A stretch of 20,501 bases of DNA from contig BFEA01000005.1 of the NCBI GenBank assembly GCA_003427395.1, positions 425,266 through 445,766 on the forward strand. The letters run 5' to 3'. A program made the translations under genes and the position numbers. The notes beneath the pieces are model-generated. The model was given only the letters and a program-made list of their open reading frames with translations, was not told the origin of the DNA and did no database searches. This DNA comes from Chara braunii (Eukaryota; Streptophyta; Charophyceae; Charales; Characeae). Positions 1-8,454 of the stretch are shown in pieces (positions within the stretch are counted from its first letter, which is position 1; each line of letters starts with the position of its first letter).

Positions 1-180
1 GTTCTAAGAGAAGATTCATTCGAGTTTTGCACTTTTTTTTTTATTATTTCTTTTGTTTTCCTTTTCCTACGAGCAGTGGCCCTAAGGGCCTAGCTCCACT
101 CGTCAACACTTGCACAAAAGACAAAACATATGGCAACATATGATTCCATGTTCTAGCAGAAGATTCATTCGAGTTTTGCA
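1..180. repeat. Direct repeat pair, about 30 bp, 149 bp apart
   Basis: The stretch beginning GTTCTAAGAGAAGATTCATT at 1 returns at 150 with one or two differences, and both copies run into CGAGTTTTGCAC. The DNA between them is AT-rich with a T run. This looks like a small local duplication cut by the window edge. No coding potential is seen. Confidence 0.8.
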
Positions 181-678
181 CATTTGGTGAGTAGTGGAGG
201 AAAGCCCTGAAAATCACGTGGTGAGTTGGCCTGCTACTGCCCAGTGGTCCCATAACTTCTGAAACACGGACCTGAATATGAATCTACACCATATATAGTC
301 GGCGTGCTACTGCCTTGCAATGTGTTTGAGAGGTGCCTCTTTCACAACGAGAGGGCCCTTGCTAATAATTTGCAGGGCCTCTCAGATTACCCGCAAGGGT
401 TTCTGTGATACCAGGCAAAGGGCTATTTGTTTGCTCTCTCTCTCTCTCTTGGCAGCCAACCAGGCAGGAGCTGCCGACCGTCGTGGGGGGCAACTCTCAC
501 ACTATGCTTAAAAAAAACAAAACAAAAAAAAAGACTGAATGGATTCATTTGCAGTTCGATTTTCGAAAGGGAGGGGCATGTTTGGCCACCCCACCCTGTT
601 GATAGGGGTCAAGTTTTTTTATTTTTTTTACTGTTTTTAGTGTTCCGGCCCATAGGGCTACTTGTCCGAGGCCCAACG
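181..678. other. No gene seen; (CT)n microsatellite inside
   Basis: No frame here has a recognisable domain. A (CT)8 run lies at about 434-449, followed by A-rich and T-rich runs near 508-530 and 615-630. The short open frames on both strands overlap each other and show no motif, so I treat the stretch as non-coding. Confidence 0.6.
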
Positions 679-705
679 GTCGAATTCCGTTTTTTGGAAT
701 TCGAC
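679..705. repeat. Perfect 10-bp inverted repeat with T-rich 7-nt loop
   Basis: GTCGAATTCC (679-688) and GGAATTCGAC (696-705) are exact reverse complements separated by GTTTTTT. The stem is perfect and stops abruptly at both outer ends. It could be a stem-loop in a transcript or a transposon-end relic; nothing distinguishes these. Confidence 0.85.
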
Positions 706-734
706 GCGACGCCCCCGTTTTCACGTTAAACGCG

Positions 735-783
735 ATTCAACGGGGGTCCAGGTGCCCGTCAAACGGATGAACGGGCGTTGAAT
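735..783. repeat. Nested inverted repeats
   Basis: ATTCAACG (735-742) pairs with CGTTGAAT (776-783), and inside it GCCCGT (754-759) pairs with ACGGGC (771-776); the two helices compete for base 776. This lies 30 bp after the 679-705 hairpin, so the two may belong to one structured element. Confidence 0.6.
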
Positions 784-1010
784 TCCGCCCATTCGGCGTT
801 CAAAAGATACACAGGCTACAATTATATCTTCGATGCGCGTGATAACCTTTCTGGCTGTGTAGATGAACGAGTCATTCGTTTATTTTTTTTAATTATTTTT
901 TTTAAACACCCCCCTCCAGTGTTAGTGGTGCTGATAAGAGCAGACACCACTAGCACCTCGGGAGAGGCTCCATCTATTGGTGGGGAGCATCACCTGCTGG
1001 GAAACGGGCC
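784..1010. other. Non-coding AT-rich stretch, no gene seen
   Basis: The stretch contains two T-rich runs (about 880-905) and no recognisable coding sequence. Its right end, GGGCCCAGCGTCCC, resembles the ends of the tandem duplication that follows. Confidence 0.5.
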
Positions 1011-1512
1011 CAGCGTCCCATATACAGATCGAATTTGGCATATGTCAGAGAAATCCTTTGTGAGAGATTCCTGCCAGCATTGATTACCCTGACCTCCAGG
1101 GGACTGACTGAGCAGGCAGGAGGGAAAGGGCGAACCTCTTCACCTTGGAACCGACGCCAGATACCTATTGCTACCCATTCGTTCCTCCCTCCTCCCACGA
1201 GCGCCTGTACCTTTTTTGCTGGAAACCGGGTCCAGCGTCCCTTGAATACATTTTTTTTACAGAACAGATAGCTGAAAAATCAGCGTCCCATATACAGATC
1301 GAATTCTGGCATATGTCAGAGAAACTGTGAAAGATTCCTGCCAGCGTTGATTACCCTGACCTCCAGGGGATTGACTGAGCAGGCAGGAGGGAAAGGGGGC
1401 CCCACTAGTTCCTCCCTCCCCCCCACGAGCCCCAGTCTCTTTTTTTGCTGGAAACCGGGTCCAGCGTCCCTTGAATACATCTTTTTTATAGAACAGATAG
1501 CTAAGAAAGCGT
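1011..1512. repeat. Tandem duplication, units of about 270 and 231 bp
   Basis: Unit 1 (1011-1280) and unit 2 (1281 to about 1512) start with the same CAGCGTCCCATATACAGATC and run in parallel through CCTGACCTCCAGGGGA, the AGGCAGGAGGGAAAGGG stretch, a GCTGGAAACCGGGTCCAGCG segment and a T run. Unit 2 lacks roughly 40 bp present in unit 1 near 1135-1180. The word CCAGCGTCCC recurs at both units' left edges and internally (near 1010, 1230 and 1460), so slippage or unequal exchange at that word could have made the duplication. Short open frames on both strands follow the duplication and do not look coding. Confidence 0.9.
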
Positions 1513-1689
1513 CTGCTAGTCGGCTCCTACCCTTTTGCCAATCTCCAGCTGCCACCTGCTAGACAGGCAGCTCAGGATCCTTGTCGGTGTTTCCATGTGT
1601 TGAATGTTTTTTTTTCCTCATTCTGCACCATACCATTGCATGTCGACCATCGCTAGTTGGTGTAGACCGGATCGGTCTTGGTAAGCTGC

Positions 1690-2417
1690 ATCGAGGAGTA
1701 CTACCTGCGCTATCCCTTTGTCAGAGAGTTCGTGATGGATAGAGGGTCAGAGTTTACCGGCCAGGAAGTGCAAGAGTTGTTGTCAAGGTAAGACGTGGTA
1801 GCCAATTACACCACGGCCGTACACCCCCAAGCAAATGCTCCGGTTAAAAGAGGGCATAGCACCATCACAAGCCTTCTGGCTAAGTGGACTGAAGGTAGGC
1901 CTAATCAGTGGCCAAGATACCTGAGGGCAACATTTTTCGTCGAGAATATTACGGTAAAGAAGACCACTAAGTAGGCGCCAGCCACGATATGGTACGGGAG
2001 ACACGCCACCTTCCCAATTGAGAGCTTCCTGAAGACTTGGAGGCGTCAGGATTTAGAAACCAATCTGTCCTTCGAGGAATTGCTCGATATTCGAGCGCGA
2101 CAGGTGGGTGCGATTGAGGAAAGGATTCAGGAGGCGTCCAACCAAGTGGAGAAGAGCCGCATGGATGATAAGGCTCGTTGGGAGCGCGAGTACGGAAGGT
2201 ACCTTTGGCAGTTGGGGATGTTGTATTGCTATATGACTCATCCTTGGAGAAGCAGTGGTCCAGAAAGCTTGACAAAAGGTGGCTAGGACCCTATCGGATT
2301 GTGCGATGTGGAGATTTTGCCGCATACCAAATTGAGGAGATGGATGAGACGGAATGAAAGGATTGGGTATCAAGAACGAGACTGAAGAAATTTGTGGCAA
2401 GAAAGGAGGTAAGATAG
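1690..2417 (+). pseudogene. Truncated Ty3/gypsy-type Pol tail (integrase core end plus C-terminal domain)
   Basis: Only the last part of a Pol polyprotein remains. The frame opens around 1690 and reads the integrase-core signature VMDRGSEFTG (from 1732), then TTAVHPQANAPVKRGHS, a helical linker, and after a frame change the GPY/F-type integrase C-terminal motif RWLGPYRIV (around 2277-2303). In Ty3/gypsy integrases the DDE triad inserts retroelement cDNA. Here the second Asp is present (D at 1738-1740), but the Glu expected in the HPQAN-x-x-VER context is Lys (AAA, 1846-1848), and the first Asp, RNase H, reverse transcriptase and protease are absent. The frame is broken by TAA 1789-1791, TAG 1972-1974, a frameshift close to 2190-2196 and TGA 2355-2357, and ends with TAG 2415-2417. 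It is a dead remnant, and the left truncation point is approximate. Confidence 0.85.
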
Positions 2418-2676
2418 ATGATTCCACTCCTTTTAAAGTAAGATCCCGAGTCCATAGGAGAGATCCATAGATAGGATATAAGAGGGAAAGGGATGATAGG
2501 ATGTATAGGTTGGATAAGTGTGCTTGATGGGTGTGCTTGGTCTGACCTGAGCCTGTTTTATTTCCGCCTGTTTGCTTACCCAATGTGTGCCTATCGTCTC
2601 CTTCGCCTGTTGTGTAGGCTTGTGTGCCTATCGTCTCCTTCGCCTGGTGTGTAGGCTTGACTTTACGAAGACAACC
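2418..2676. other. Spacer between Pol and Gag-like remnants
   Basis: These 259 bp separate the end of the Pol remnant from the ATG of the gag-like frame. The purine run AAGAGGGAAAGGGA at 2480-2493, followed by TG, could be read as a polypurine tract and LTR start. However, fewer than 190 bp then remain before the gag-like ATG, which is very short for an LTR plus leader. I see no primer-binding site or terminal repeat. Confidence 0.4.
2584..2657. repeat. 37-bp tandem repeat, two copies
   Basis: Copies at 2584-2620 and 2621-2657 start TGTGTGCCTATCGTCTCC and differ at one visible position. They lie just upstream of the gag-like ATG at 2677, so they would fall in its leader. Confidence 0.9.
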
Positions 2677-5265
2677 ATGCCGAGAGGAGGGAGGGGGACG
2701 TGGCCGCCACGGAGGCCATTGGGAGCATTGGGAGGTTATGAGCGGCATGGGACACGCCATAGGGAGCACACGCTCGTATACGACGACGGGGATATAGAGC
2801 TCTTCTTGGATGACTTCAGAGGGCATGCGGAGCACATGGGATGGACAGTGACGCAAATGATTGAGAGACTGAGAGGAGCCGGTAGGTTCGAGGAGCCCAT
2901 CGCACGGATCCGTACGAAGGCAAGGCCATTGGGAGCATCGGGAGGTTATGAGCAGCATGGGACACGCCATAGGGAGCACACGCCCGTATACGACGACAGA
3001 GATATAGAGCTCTTCTTGGACGACTTCAGAGGGCATGCGGAGCACATGGGATGGACAGTGACGCAGATGATTGAGAGACTGAGAGGAGCCGGTAGGTTCG
3101 AGGAGCCCATCGCTCAGATCCGTAGGGAGGCAAGGACCTGGCCAGAGGTGGAAATGAGGATGCAGGAGCTAAGACCATCGCCTGTGGGGCCAGATGGCAG
3201 GCCAATCTGCCTGGAGATTGGGAATGTGGAGGACTTCATCCCCGCTTTCGAGCAGTTTATGCACGATCAGCGCATACTGAGGGATGAGTGGGCGCGGACG
3301 TTACCCCTATGGACTAGAAAGGTGGAGAGACCATTGGCCAGACAGGTTAGGGATATGGCCCGGGACTAGGAGAGCTGCAGGGCACATTTGAGGGAGGCCT
3401 TTCGACGACCAGAGCCACCCCCGCCAAGGGTTGAGAGGCGACAGAGGAGCAAGAGGCAGAGGGACCTTGAGCCCAGACAGGAGTTGGAGGCACATCTAGA
3501 CGTTTCACAGTGGAGAGTGTCGCCGACTAGCAAGAAGCGTGGTGAGCCGGCAGAGGGGCTACCTCGAGAGGAGGTTCGCGAGCCAGAGCGAGAGACAAGG
3601 CAGGATGCTGAGGAAGGGCATGCTATGGGAGAGGTGATAGAGGTTGAGGATACCCCACCTCAGGCGCGTGCTGCAGAGTTGGGGCCAGAGATCGTACCAG
3701 AGATCGCCCACGAGGAGGGGAGAGAGCCTCGGCAGGAGGAGAGTCCGTCCCCGCAGCCAAAAGCAACCCTTTCACCGGGGGTGAGGATGGAGATGGAGCG
3801 AAAACTGACTGACTGGAGAAGTGAGGTCATCTCCACGATTGATAGGTATCTGGCTGCGCATGGAGCCTGTGCCTATGGAGCCACCGCAAGAGCCACGCCA
3901 GCCAGAGAGGGAGACGGGCGCCGAGATTCCGGAGAAAGTCGACCATCGCACAAGAGGGAGAGTACTGGCACGGGAGACAACCGAGGAGAGACGGGCCAGA
4001 GTTGGAAAGCGCGTGGAGGAGAATTGGTAGGAAAGGCAGAGATTAGAGGTGGCGGAGCACTTCCGGATCAGCCACCTTACGCGGCCTCTAAACCATGTGG
4101 GATCAAGGAGATGTGGGACAAGTTTTTTGGGCAGCATGGCGAGGGGTTGGCAACTCCTGAGAGGGCAGGACTCGGGACATCGAGGACGGCAGATGAGTAC
4201 TTGGACCGTAAGATCCGCTTTCTGGCCAAGACATCTTTCAATAGGTGTCTGATGTTGGAAGATGATCTGGCCGGAAAGAGGATGAAGGAAGCGAGCGATG
4301 GAGTGCGTTTGGAGGTGGTTGAGGCGGAGGTCTGAGAGCTCAGGGCATTGGTGGCTAGTCAAGCTTCCATCATCCAGGATTTGAGGCGGCAGCCTCGAGA
4401 CGTGGCGGACAGGACAGAGAGAGAGGGACCTACCGAAGGAGTGGACGGGGCAAGGAGTAGTTGACATGACACTCAGAGAGAGTCAGTACAGGGCTTATCC
4501 GGGCAGCCATCCGCAGTGGGACTCCCCCAGGAGCCGCCCACGGGAAGAGTTATCCTGGAGCCTAAGGAGGCAAAGACAAAGAGGGAGGCAGAGAGAGAGG
4601 CCGTCGAGTTCAGGGCGCCTTCTGAACTTGCCACGTTGCCAACAACAGTTGTGGAGCCCATGACAATGGCTATGCCATTATTGGTCTAGGGGGGGCAGCA
4701 GATAGCCAGTAGCGAGCCGGTTCAAGGTTCAGGGGAAGGGTCTATTGATGTGCTTCTTGAGGCAGTTGATACGATGCAGGAGGAGGCAAGTCTGTTTTCG
4801 CCTGAGCAGAGGGTGGAGGAACCTCATGAGAGAGAGATGGTGATTGCGATGGAGAGCTTCATCGAGGGTAGGCCACAGAGGTTGGATACACCTGAGTATA
4901 GGCCAGAGGGAGTTGGAATACGGAGGGAGTTGAATACTCAGGAGTTAGAGACGAGACCTGAGGAGCCTATGGGTATGCCCCAATCCTATGAGGTGGCCAG
5001 AGAGGCTAGCGAGGCACCCTCATCGCCAGGGTCCCAAAAGAAGAGAAGGAGAGGCCGAAAATCAGGAGACTTGTCTTGTTTCTTCTGCAAGGATGGGGAG
5101 CATAGGGCCTTGCAGTGTCCTAAGTTTCTCAAGGACAAGGCAGCAGAGAAGGTTACTGAGAGAGGTGGTCGGATGTATGACAGGCAGGGTAGAGTGGTAG
5201 AGCGGACTGCCGATGGGGGTAGAGCTCAGTTGTACGGGCAGAACCAGAAGGAGATGAGTGAGTAG
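2677..5265 (+). pseudogene. Gag-like retrotransposon protein with CCHC knuckle, four internal stops
   Basis: A single reading frame of 862 codons runs from ATG 2677 to TAG 5263-5265, interrupted by TAG 3367-3369, TGA 4333-4335, TGA 4462-4464 and TAG 4687-4689 (codons 231, 553, 596, 671), with no frameshift. In order it has: a Gly/Arg-rich start; two tandem 70-residue units (codons 13-152); a Trp/Arg-rich helical region that could be the capsid part (about 153-250); a long Glu/Arg/Pro-rich disordered linker; a likely coiled coil around codons 530-590; a basic stretch KKRRRGRK; and a zinc knuckle CFFCKDGEHRALQC with Cys801, Cys804, His809 and Cys814 (CX2CX4HX4C). Gag proteins form the particle, and the knuckle binds the element's RNA. 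No protease or reverse transcriptase is fused to it. The family resembles gag proteins I associate with Chara; this is recognition, not a search result. The start is chosen at the first ATG of the frame, after the 37-bp repeats. Confidence 0.85.
2713..3132 (+). repeat. In-frame 210-bp tandem duplication inside the gag-like frame
   Basis: Units 2713-2922 and 2923-3132 both begin AGGCCATTGGGAGCAT and encode parallel 70-residue blocks (codons 13-82 and 83-152) containing LFLDDFRGHAEHMGW. By eye about 11 of 210 positions differ. The length is a multiple of three, so the frame is kept. The high identity against a decayed background suggests the duplication is younger than the element or occurred shortly before it died. 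Confidence 0.95.
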
Positions 5266-5827
5266 GGACTGGTTCGCCTATGTATCGATAGCCACTATGA
5301 CATAGTGAGAGTGAGTGGAGTGTGCATTCTGGATCAGATGATAGTTTTTCCCTAGAAGGTTGGGCACCTACGCTGTTAGTGTATATATAGGGGAGTACAA
5401 CATAGGGTTGCCATTGAGGCTTTTCTTAGTAACATGAGGGTCAGGAGTTAGTGAGATCCCATGTGGGATACTTTTTCTTTGATTCATTGAGAGGAGGATT
5501 TCACTTCCAGTTTCAGTGCGTTCTTGGTAACATGGTCAGTCATGTACCATATTTAGGAGGGGTTTGGTTAGTCCGAGTGAATTGTGGATCAAGACTATTA
5601 TTTGTGTGTTTAGATGAGATATCTCGTCCCTGAGTGTGCTTTGAGTTCATGCATATTTGAGACTATTCCCGTGTATATGACGATCACAATCACTCTCACA
5701 AGTGTGGTGTTATCCCGATGTATGATGGTTTTGTGTGAGAGGTGTATGAGGAACATCTCGTGCTTGTATTGTGTATTTTGTGAAGGTGAATGGATGTGAA
5801 TTGTCTACTCTTCGGTGTACTTGTGCG
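5266..5827. other. Non-coding stretch after the gag-like frame
   Basis: The sequence is rich in TGTG and GTGAG words, and I see no coding sequence of known type. If the element ends soon after, this would be its 3' untranslated part. Notably, no protease, reverse transcriptase or RNase H follows the gag-like frame. Confidence 0.5.
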
Positions 5828-5845
5828 ATCTGCCCATGGGCAGAT
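5828..5845. repeat. Perfect 18-bp palindrome
   Basis: ATCTGCCCA followed directly by its reverse complement TGGGCAGAT. It has no loop, so it is either a dyad site for a dimeric protein or a tight hairpin. It lies 15 bp before the polypurine run at 5861. Confidence 0.9.
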
Positions 5846-5860
5846 GATAGGGCCAGGCAT

Positions 5861-5872
5861 AAGAAAAGGGGG
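5861..5872 (+). other. Candidate polypurine tract and 3' LTR start
   Basis: AAGAAAAGGGGG is followed immediately by TGCAGTC. Retroelement plus-strand synthesis is primed from a purine run that abuts the 3' LTR, which usually begins TG, and this is what that would look like. A matching 5' LTR is not in the window, so the call is inference from position and composition only. Confidence 0.3.
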
Positions 5873-7249
5873 TGCAGTCTATTTTTGTGAAAAGTGTGAG
5901 AATCCTAAGGGATCTATGAGTCTTTGAGACTCGAATGCTTACCATGCCGAATGTTTATTGTTGAGTTGTGGTGGGGACCCATAAGTTGGTCTCTCGGTTT
6001 GAGTTGTTTTATGGTTGAGACACCTTCGAGTGAAAAGGTTGTCTTGTGCTTATTTGGAAGACTCATCTTCAAAGAGGGAAGATGTTTTAAAAGAAAGGTC
6101 GCATGAGAGTTCATCCTAGAAAGAGAAGGGATGACTGGGAAACCTATTGAGTGAGTCCTTCATATGAAAGGTGGTTGATAAATTTAATGGCATGGTAAGT
6201 TGATTTTGACTAATAAAGACTGACGAGAAGGACCACGTTTGTATTTGGCCATTGGTGGAATTTTGGAGATCGCAAACGTGATTTATTTTGGGAGATGTCA
6301 CTGAGAGGTGACCTTCTTGCTCTGATAAAGTAGGGAGGTCATGACCTTGTGAATCTGGCGATGATTTTGTTTTATGAATGTGGAGAGGTTGTCGTGTTTC
6401 TCTGTGTTGTCCCATAGAGAACTGGTAAATACCTTTTATGTGTGACAGACCTTTGCGTAGTCCCGCAGTAGGCCTGTATTATTGTGACACACCGTCCAGC
6501 CACTTGTGCTAATCTCAGGGCATTTATGAGAATACTAAGCTAACGGTAAAGTTTAGCATCACTAGGGCGCAACCCCTAGTGTCGGCTGCTGATCGGCGTA
6601 ACCTGAACGGTGAGCTTACGTCTTGCCAAGGGAGTAAAGACTTAAAGGGGTGTGGCCACCTAGGAGGGTTTTACTCTTGTGGGACGGCGTGGGATAAGAG
6701 TCGAGTTTTCTTTAGTCCTGATTGAATGTTTATCAGGAGAAAGCCTATCGTGGCGCAACCTGCGAGGGCACTACCGCTAAAATAACAACGTGGTGGGCTG
6801 TAGATCTGCCATGATCACCCAGAATATGGTGGGCCAAGACTGCAGGAAGAGTCTAAGATAAGGTTTATGTATATATATATGTTTGATTATGAGAATTGTT
6901 GGGAGGGAGACGAGAGTGCCTTCAAAGGTCTCGGTTAGGGTCCGCGTTCCAAGTTATGGTCCTGCTTGCAGGGTAGAAACTAGGGACACTTAACGAGAAG
7001 TCGGTGTTTGTCTAGGACAAGGGGGAGAGGACAGTTGAGAGGGCCGTTGAAACTTATGTTGCAGTACGTATGTACACCGACGTCCGACTGTTAGGACAAT
7101 AAAGACCCATGTTGGAATCCTGACAGCATATAGTTGTGTTTGGCATGATTTGATGGAGGCCTCGGACCTGAGTCTGACGACTGATCGGATTGGTTATTTT
7201 CCCGTCAGCATTTGGATTATGGTTGAACTGATAACTTTTTGATTTTGCG
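5873..7249. other. Gene-free region, possible LTR sequence
   Basis: No coding frame is convincing. Features that would suit an LTR are AATAAA words at 6212-6217 and 7098-7103 and a TA-repeat TATGTATATATATATG near 6867-6882. An 8-bp hairpin, CACTAGGG (6560-6567) and CCCTAGTG (6574-6581) around a 6-nt loop, is also present. The right boundary cannot be placed without the other LTR. Confidence 0.3.
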
Positions 7250-7338
7250 AGCGACGAGGACGTCGCTTAATATGGTCCGGTAAGCTGTCGGTGCGAATAC
7301 CCTTATAAGGGTATTCGCCCCGTTTTTTGCAAGCGACA
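7250..7338. repeat. Palindrome cluster with perfect 26-bp dyad and T run
   Basis: AGCGACG (7250-7256) pairs with CGTCGCT (7261-7267). The core is a perfect 26-bp palindrome at 7293-7318, half-site GCGAATACCCTTA, followed by CCCG and TTTTTT (7323-7328). CTGTCG (7285-7290) can pair with CGACAG (7333-7338) outside it. The words TTTTGCGAGCGAC and TTTTGCAAGCGAC also flank the dyad as direct repeats. It looks like an intrinsic terminator, but the surroundings are eukaryotic, so a Pol III-type stop, a processing hairpin or a transposon dyad are equally possible. Confidence 0.85.
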
Positions 7339-7369
7339 GGAAATAAGTTTGGTTTAGAGTTTAAGTATA

Positions 7370-7460
7370 CCGCGCAAAGCGCGGCTCCGTCTGTGGTTTG
7401 CCTTGACTGGATGGTTGACTAAAAGTAGAGAGTGTGTGGGCGCGCAGACTTAAGGCGCGC
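7370..7460. repeat. GC-rich short inverted repeats
   Basis: CCGCGC (7370-7375) and GCGCGG (7379-7384) pair around AAA. Further on, GCGCGC occurs at 7440-7445 and 7455-7460 around a 9-nt spacer. They continue the palindrome cluster to the left. Confidence 0.6.
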
Positions 7461-8167
7461 GTGATTTTTTTTCTTGTTGATGATTAAAGAATCGGCGTGA
7501 TCGTCGACAAAATTTTCACTTCTGATTAAATTAGGATTAAAAAGATTTTGTCTGTTTTTATTGGTGGGCTTGCCTACGACTTGTGCGTACGTGCGAAGGA
7601 CGACGTCGACGGCGGCATGGTTCGGTATAGTCCCGCGGTGGTCGAGGGCCCGACCGTCAGCGACGCCAGAAAGGTGCTGACATTTTCTTTTTCCCTCGGT
7701 CGTCGTATCTTTTTTTTTTTTTTTTTTTTTTTGAATTTGTTGGTTATTATTATTATGCCTGGCGTTCCTTTGACCCGGATGCGACACCGGATTCAATGGC
7801 TGTCACGGCAGCCAAGGACCTTGAGTGCGTGCCTTGTTTGACGGGTCCGCGTGCTCGAGATGTTGGCGAAAGTCCTCCATCACGCCGTGGCCGAGAACAG
7901 GGCGTGGTCAGGAATTGGGTTTGAAATCGAACTTAAGGCAAAAGGGCCGGTAATGCTGAATGTATATGACCTACATTTTGGGTCCGGTGAGGTCGCGTGG
8001 GGGTGTGTTGTATTCGCGGGATTGCCTGAAGTACGATCTTAAACGGTTTTCATAACTGCGCCAAAGTTATCCCTTTATAGTATTATGGGAACGATATAGC
8101 TGCCATATCCGGGTTCAAACCTCCAACGAGGGAACATGCAGGAGCGGCACCCACGAGTAGGTGCAAT
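7461..8167. other. No gene seen; T23 homopolymer at 7710-7732
   Basis: The open frames on both strands end or degenerate in the T23 run and show no domain. A T run of this length could be a reverse-strand poly(A) tail of a retroposed sequence, which would place a retroposed body to its right. I recognise no such body. Confidence 0.5.
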
Positions 8168-8183
8168 ACCTGCTGCAGCAGGT
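8168..8183. repeat. Perfect 16-bp palindrome
   Basis: ACCTGCTG followed by its reverse complement CAGCAGGT. It is an isolated dyad with no surrounding gene. Confidence 0.85.
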
Positions 8184-8383
8184 GGGTGATAGGTCAGGGG
8201 TCACCCGGTGTAGGGCCAAGCCTCGGTAGACTTTCGAGCCTTGGTCGACCCCACTGCGGGTCCCATTTGGCTCTACCCGCCCACGCTCATGCTCAGGGCG
8301 CGGGCCGTTCGTCCCAGGGTCACCCCCACCTAGTGCTTTGAGATGGATGGGGGTGGGCCATTGCGCGAGAGAGCTTTGACATT

Positions 8384-8454
8384 GGGGATGTAGCTCAGCC
8401 CTCACGCCGGGTGGTAGTCTCGCTGGTCATTCCGCAAACGCTGATTTTTTTTTT
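8384..8454 (+). other. tRNA-Ala-like head followed by a T run (SINE-like?)
   Basis: GGGGATGTAGCTCAG (8384-8398) matches the acceptor-stem and D-arm start typical of plant tRNA-Ala, including the A box. TGGTAG follows only after a 13-base interruption (8412-8417). There is no matching 3' acceptor strand, T arm or B box before the T10 run at 8445-8454, so this is not a functional tRNA. A tRNA-derived SINE head or chance match are the options. Confidence 0.25.

Noticed and set aside
2053-3045. 330-codon open frame on the minus strand
   Set aside because: It is antisense to the Pol tail, spacer and gag-like frame, its repeated blocks mirror the 210-bp duplication, and it has no recognisable domain.
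3772-4467. 231-codon open frame on the minus strand
   Set aside because: It is opposite the gag-like frame, whose composition (few stops in antisense) explains it.
7293-7328. Bacterial Rho-independent terminator
   Set aside because: The shape fits, but the window is eukaryotic in character with no bacterial genes, so I list it as a palindrome only.
8384-8454. Functional tRNA-Ala gene
   Set aside because: No anticodon arm, T arm, B box or 3' acceptor strand follows the tRNA-like head.
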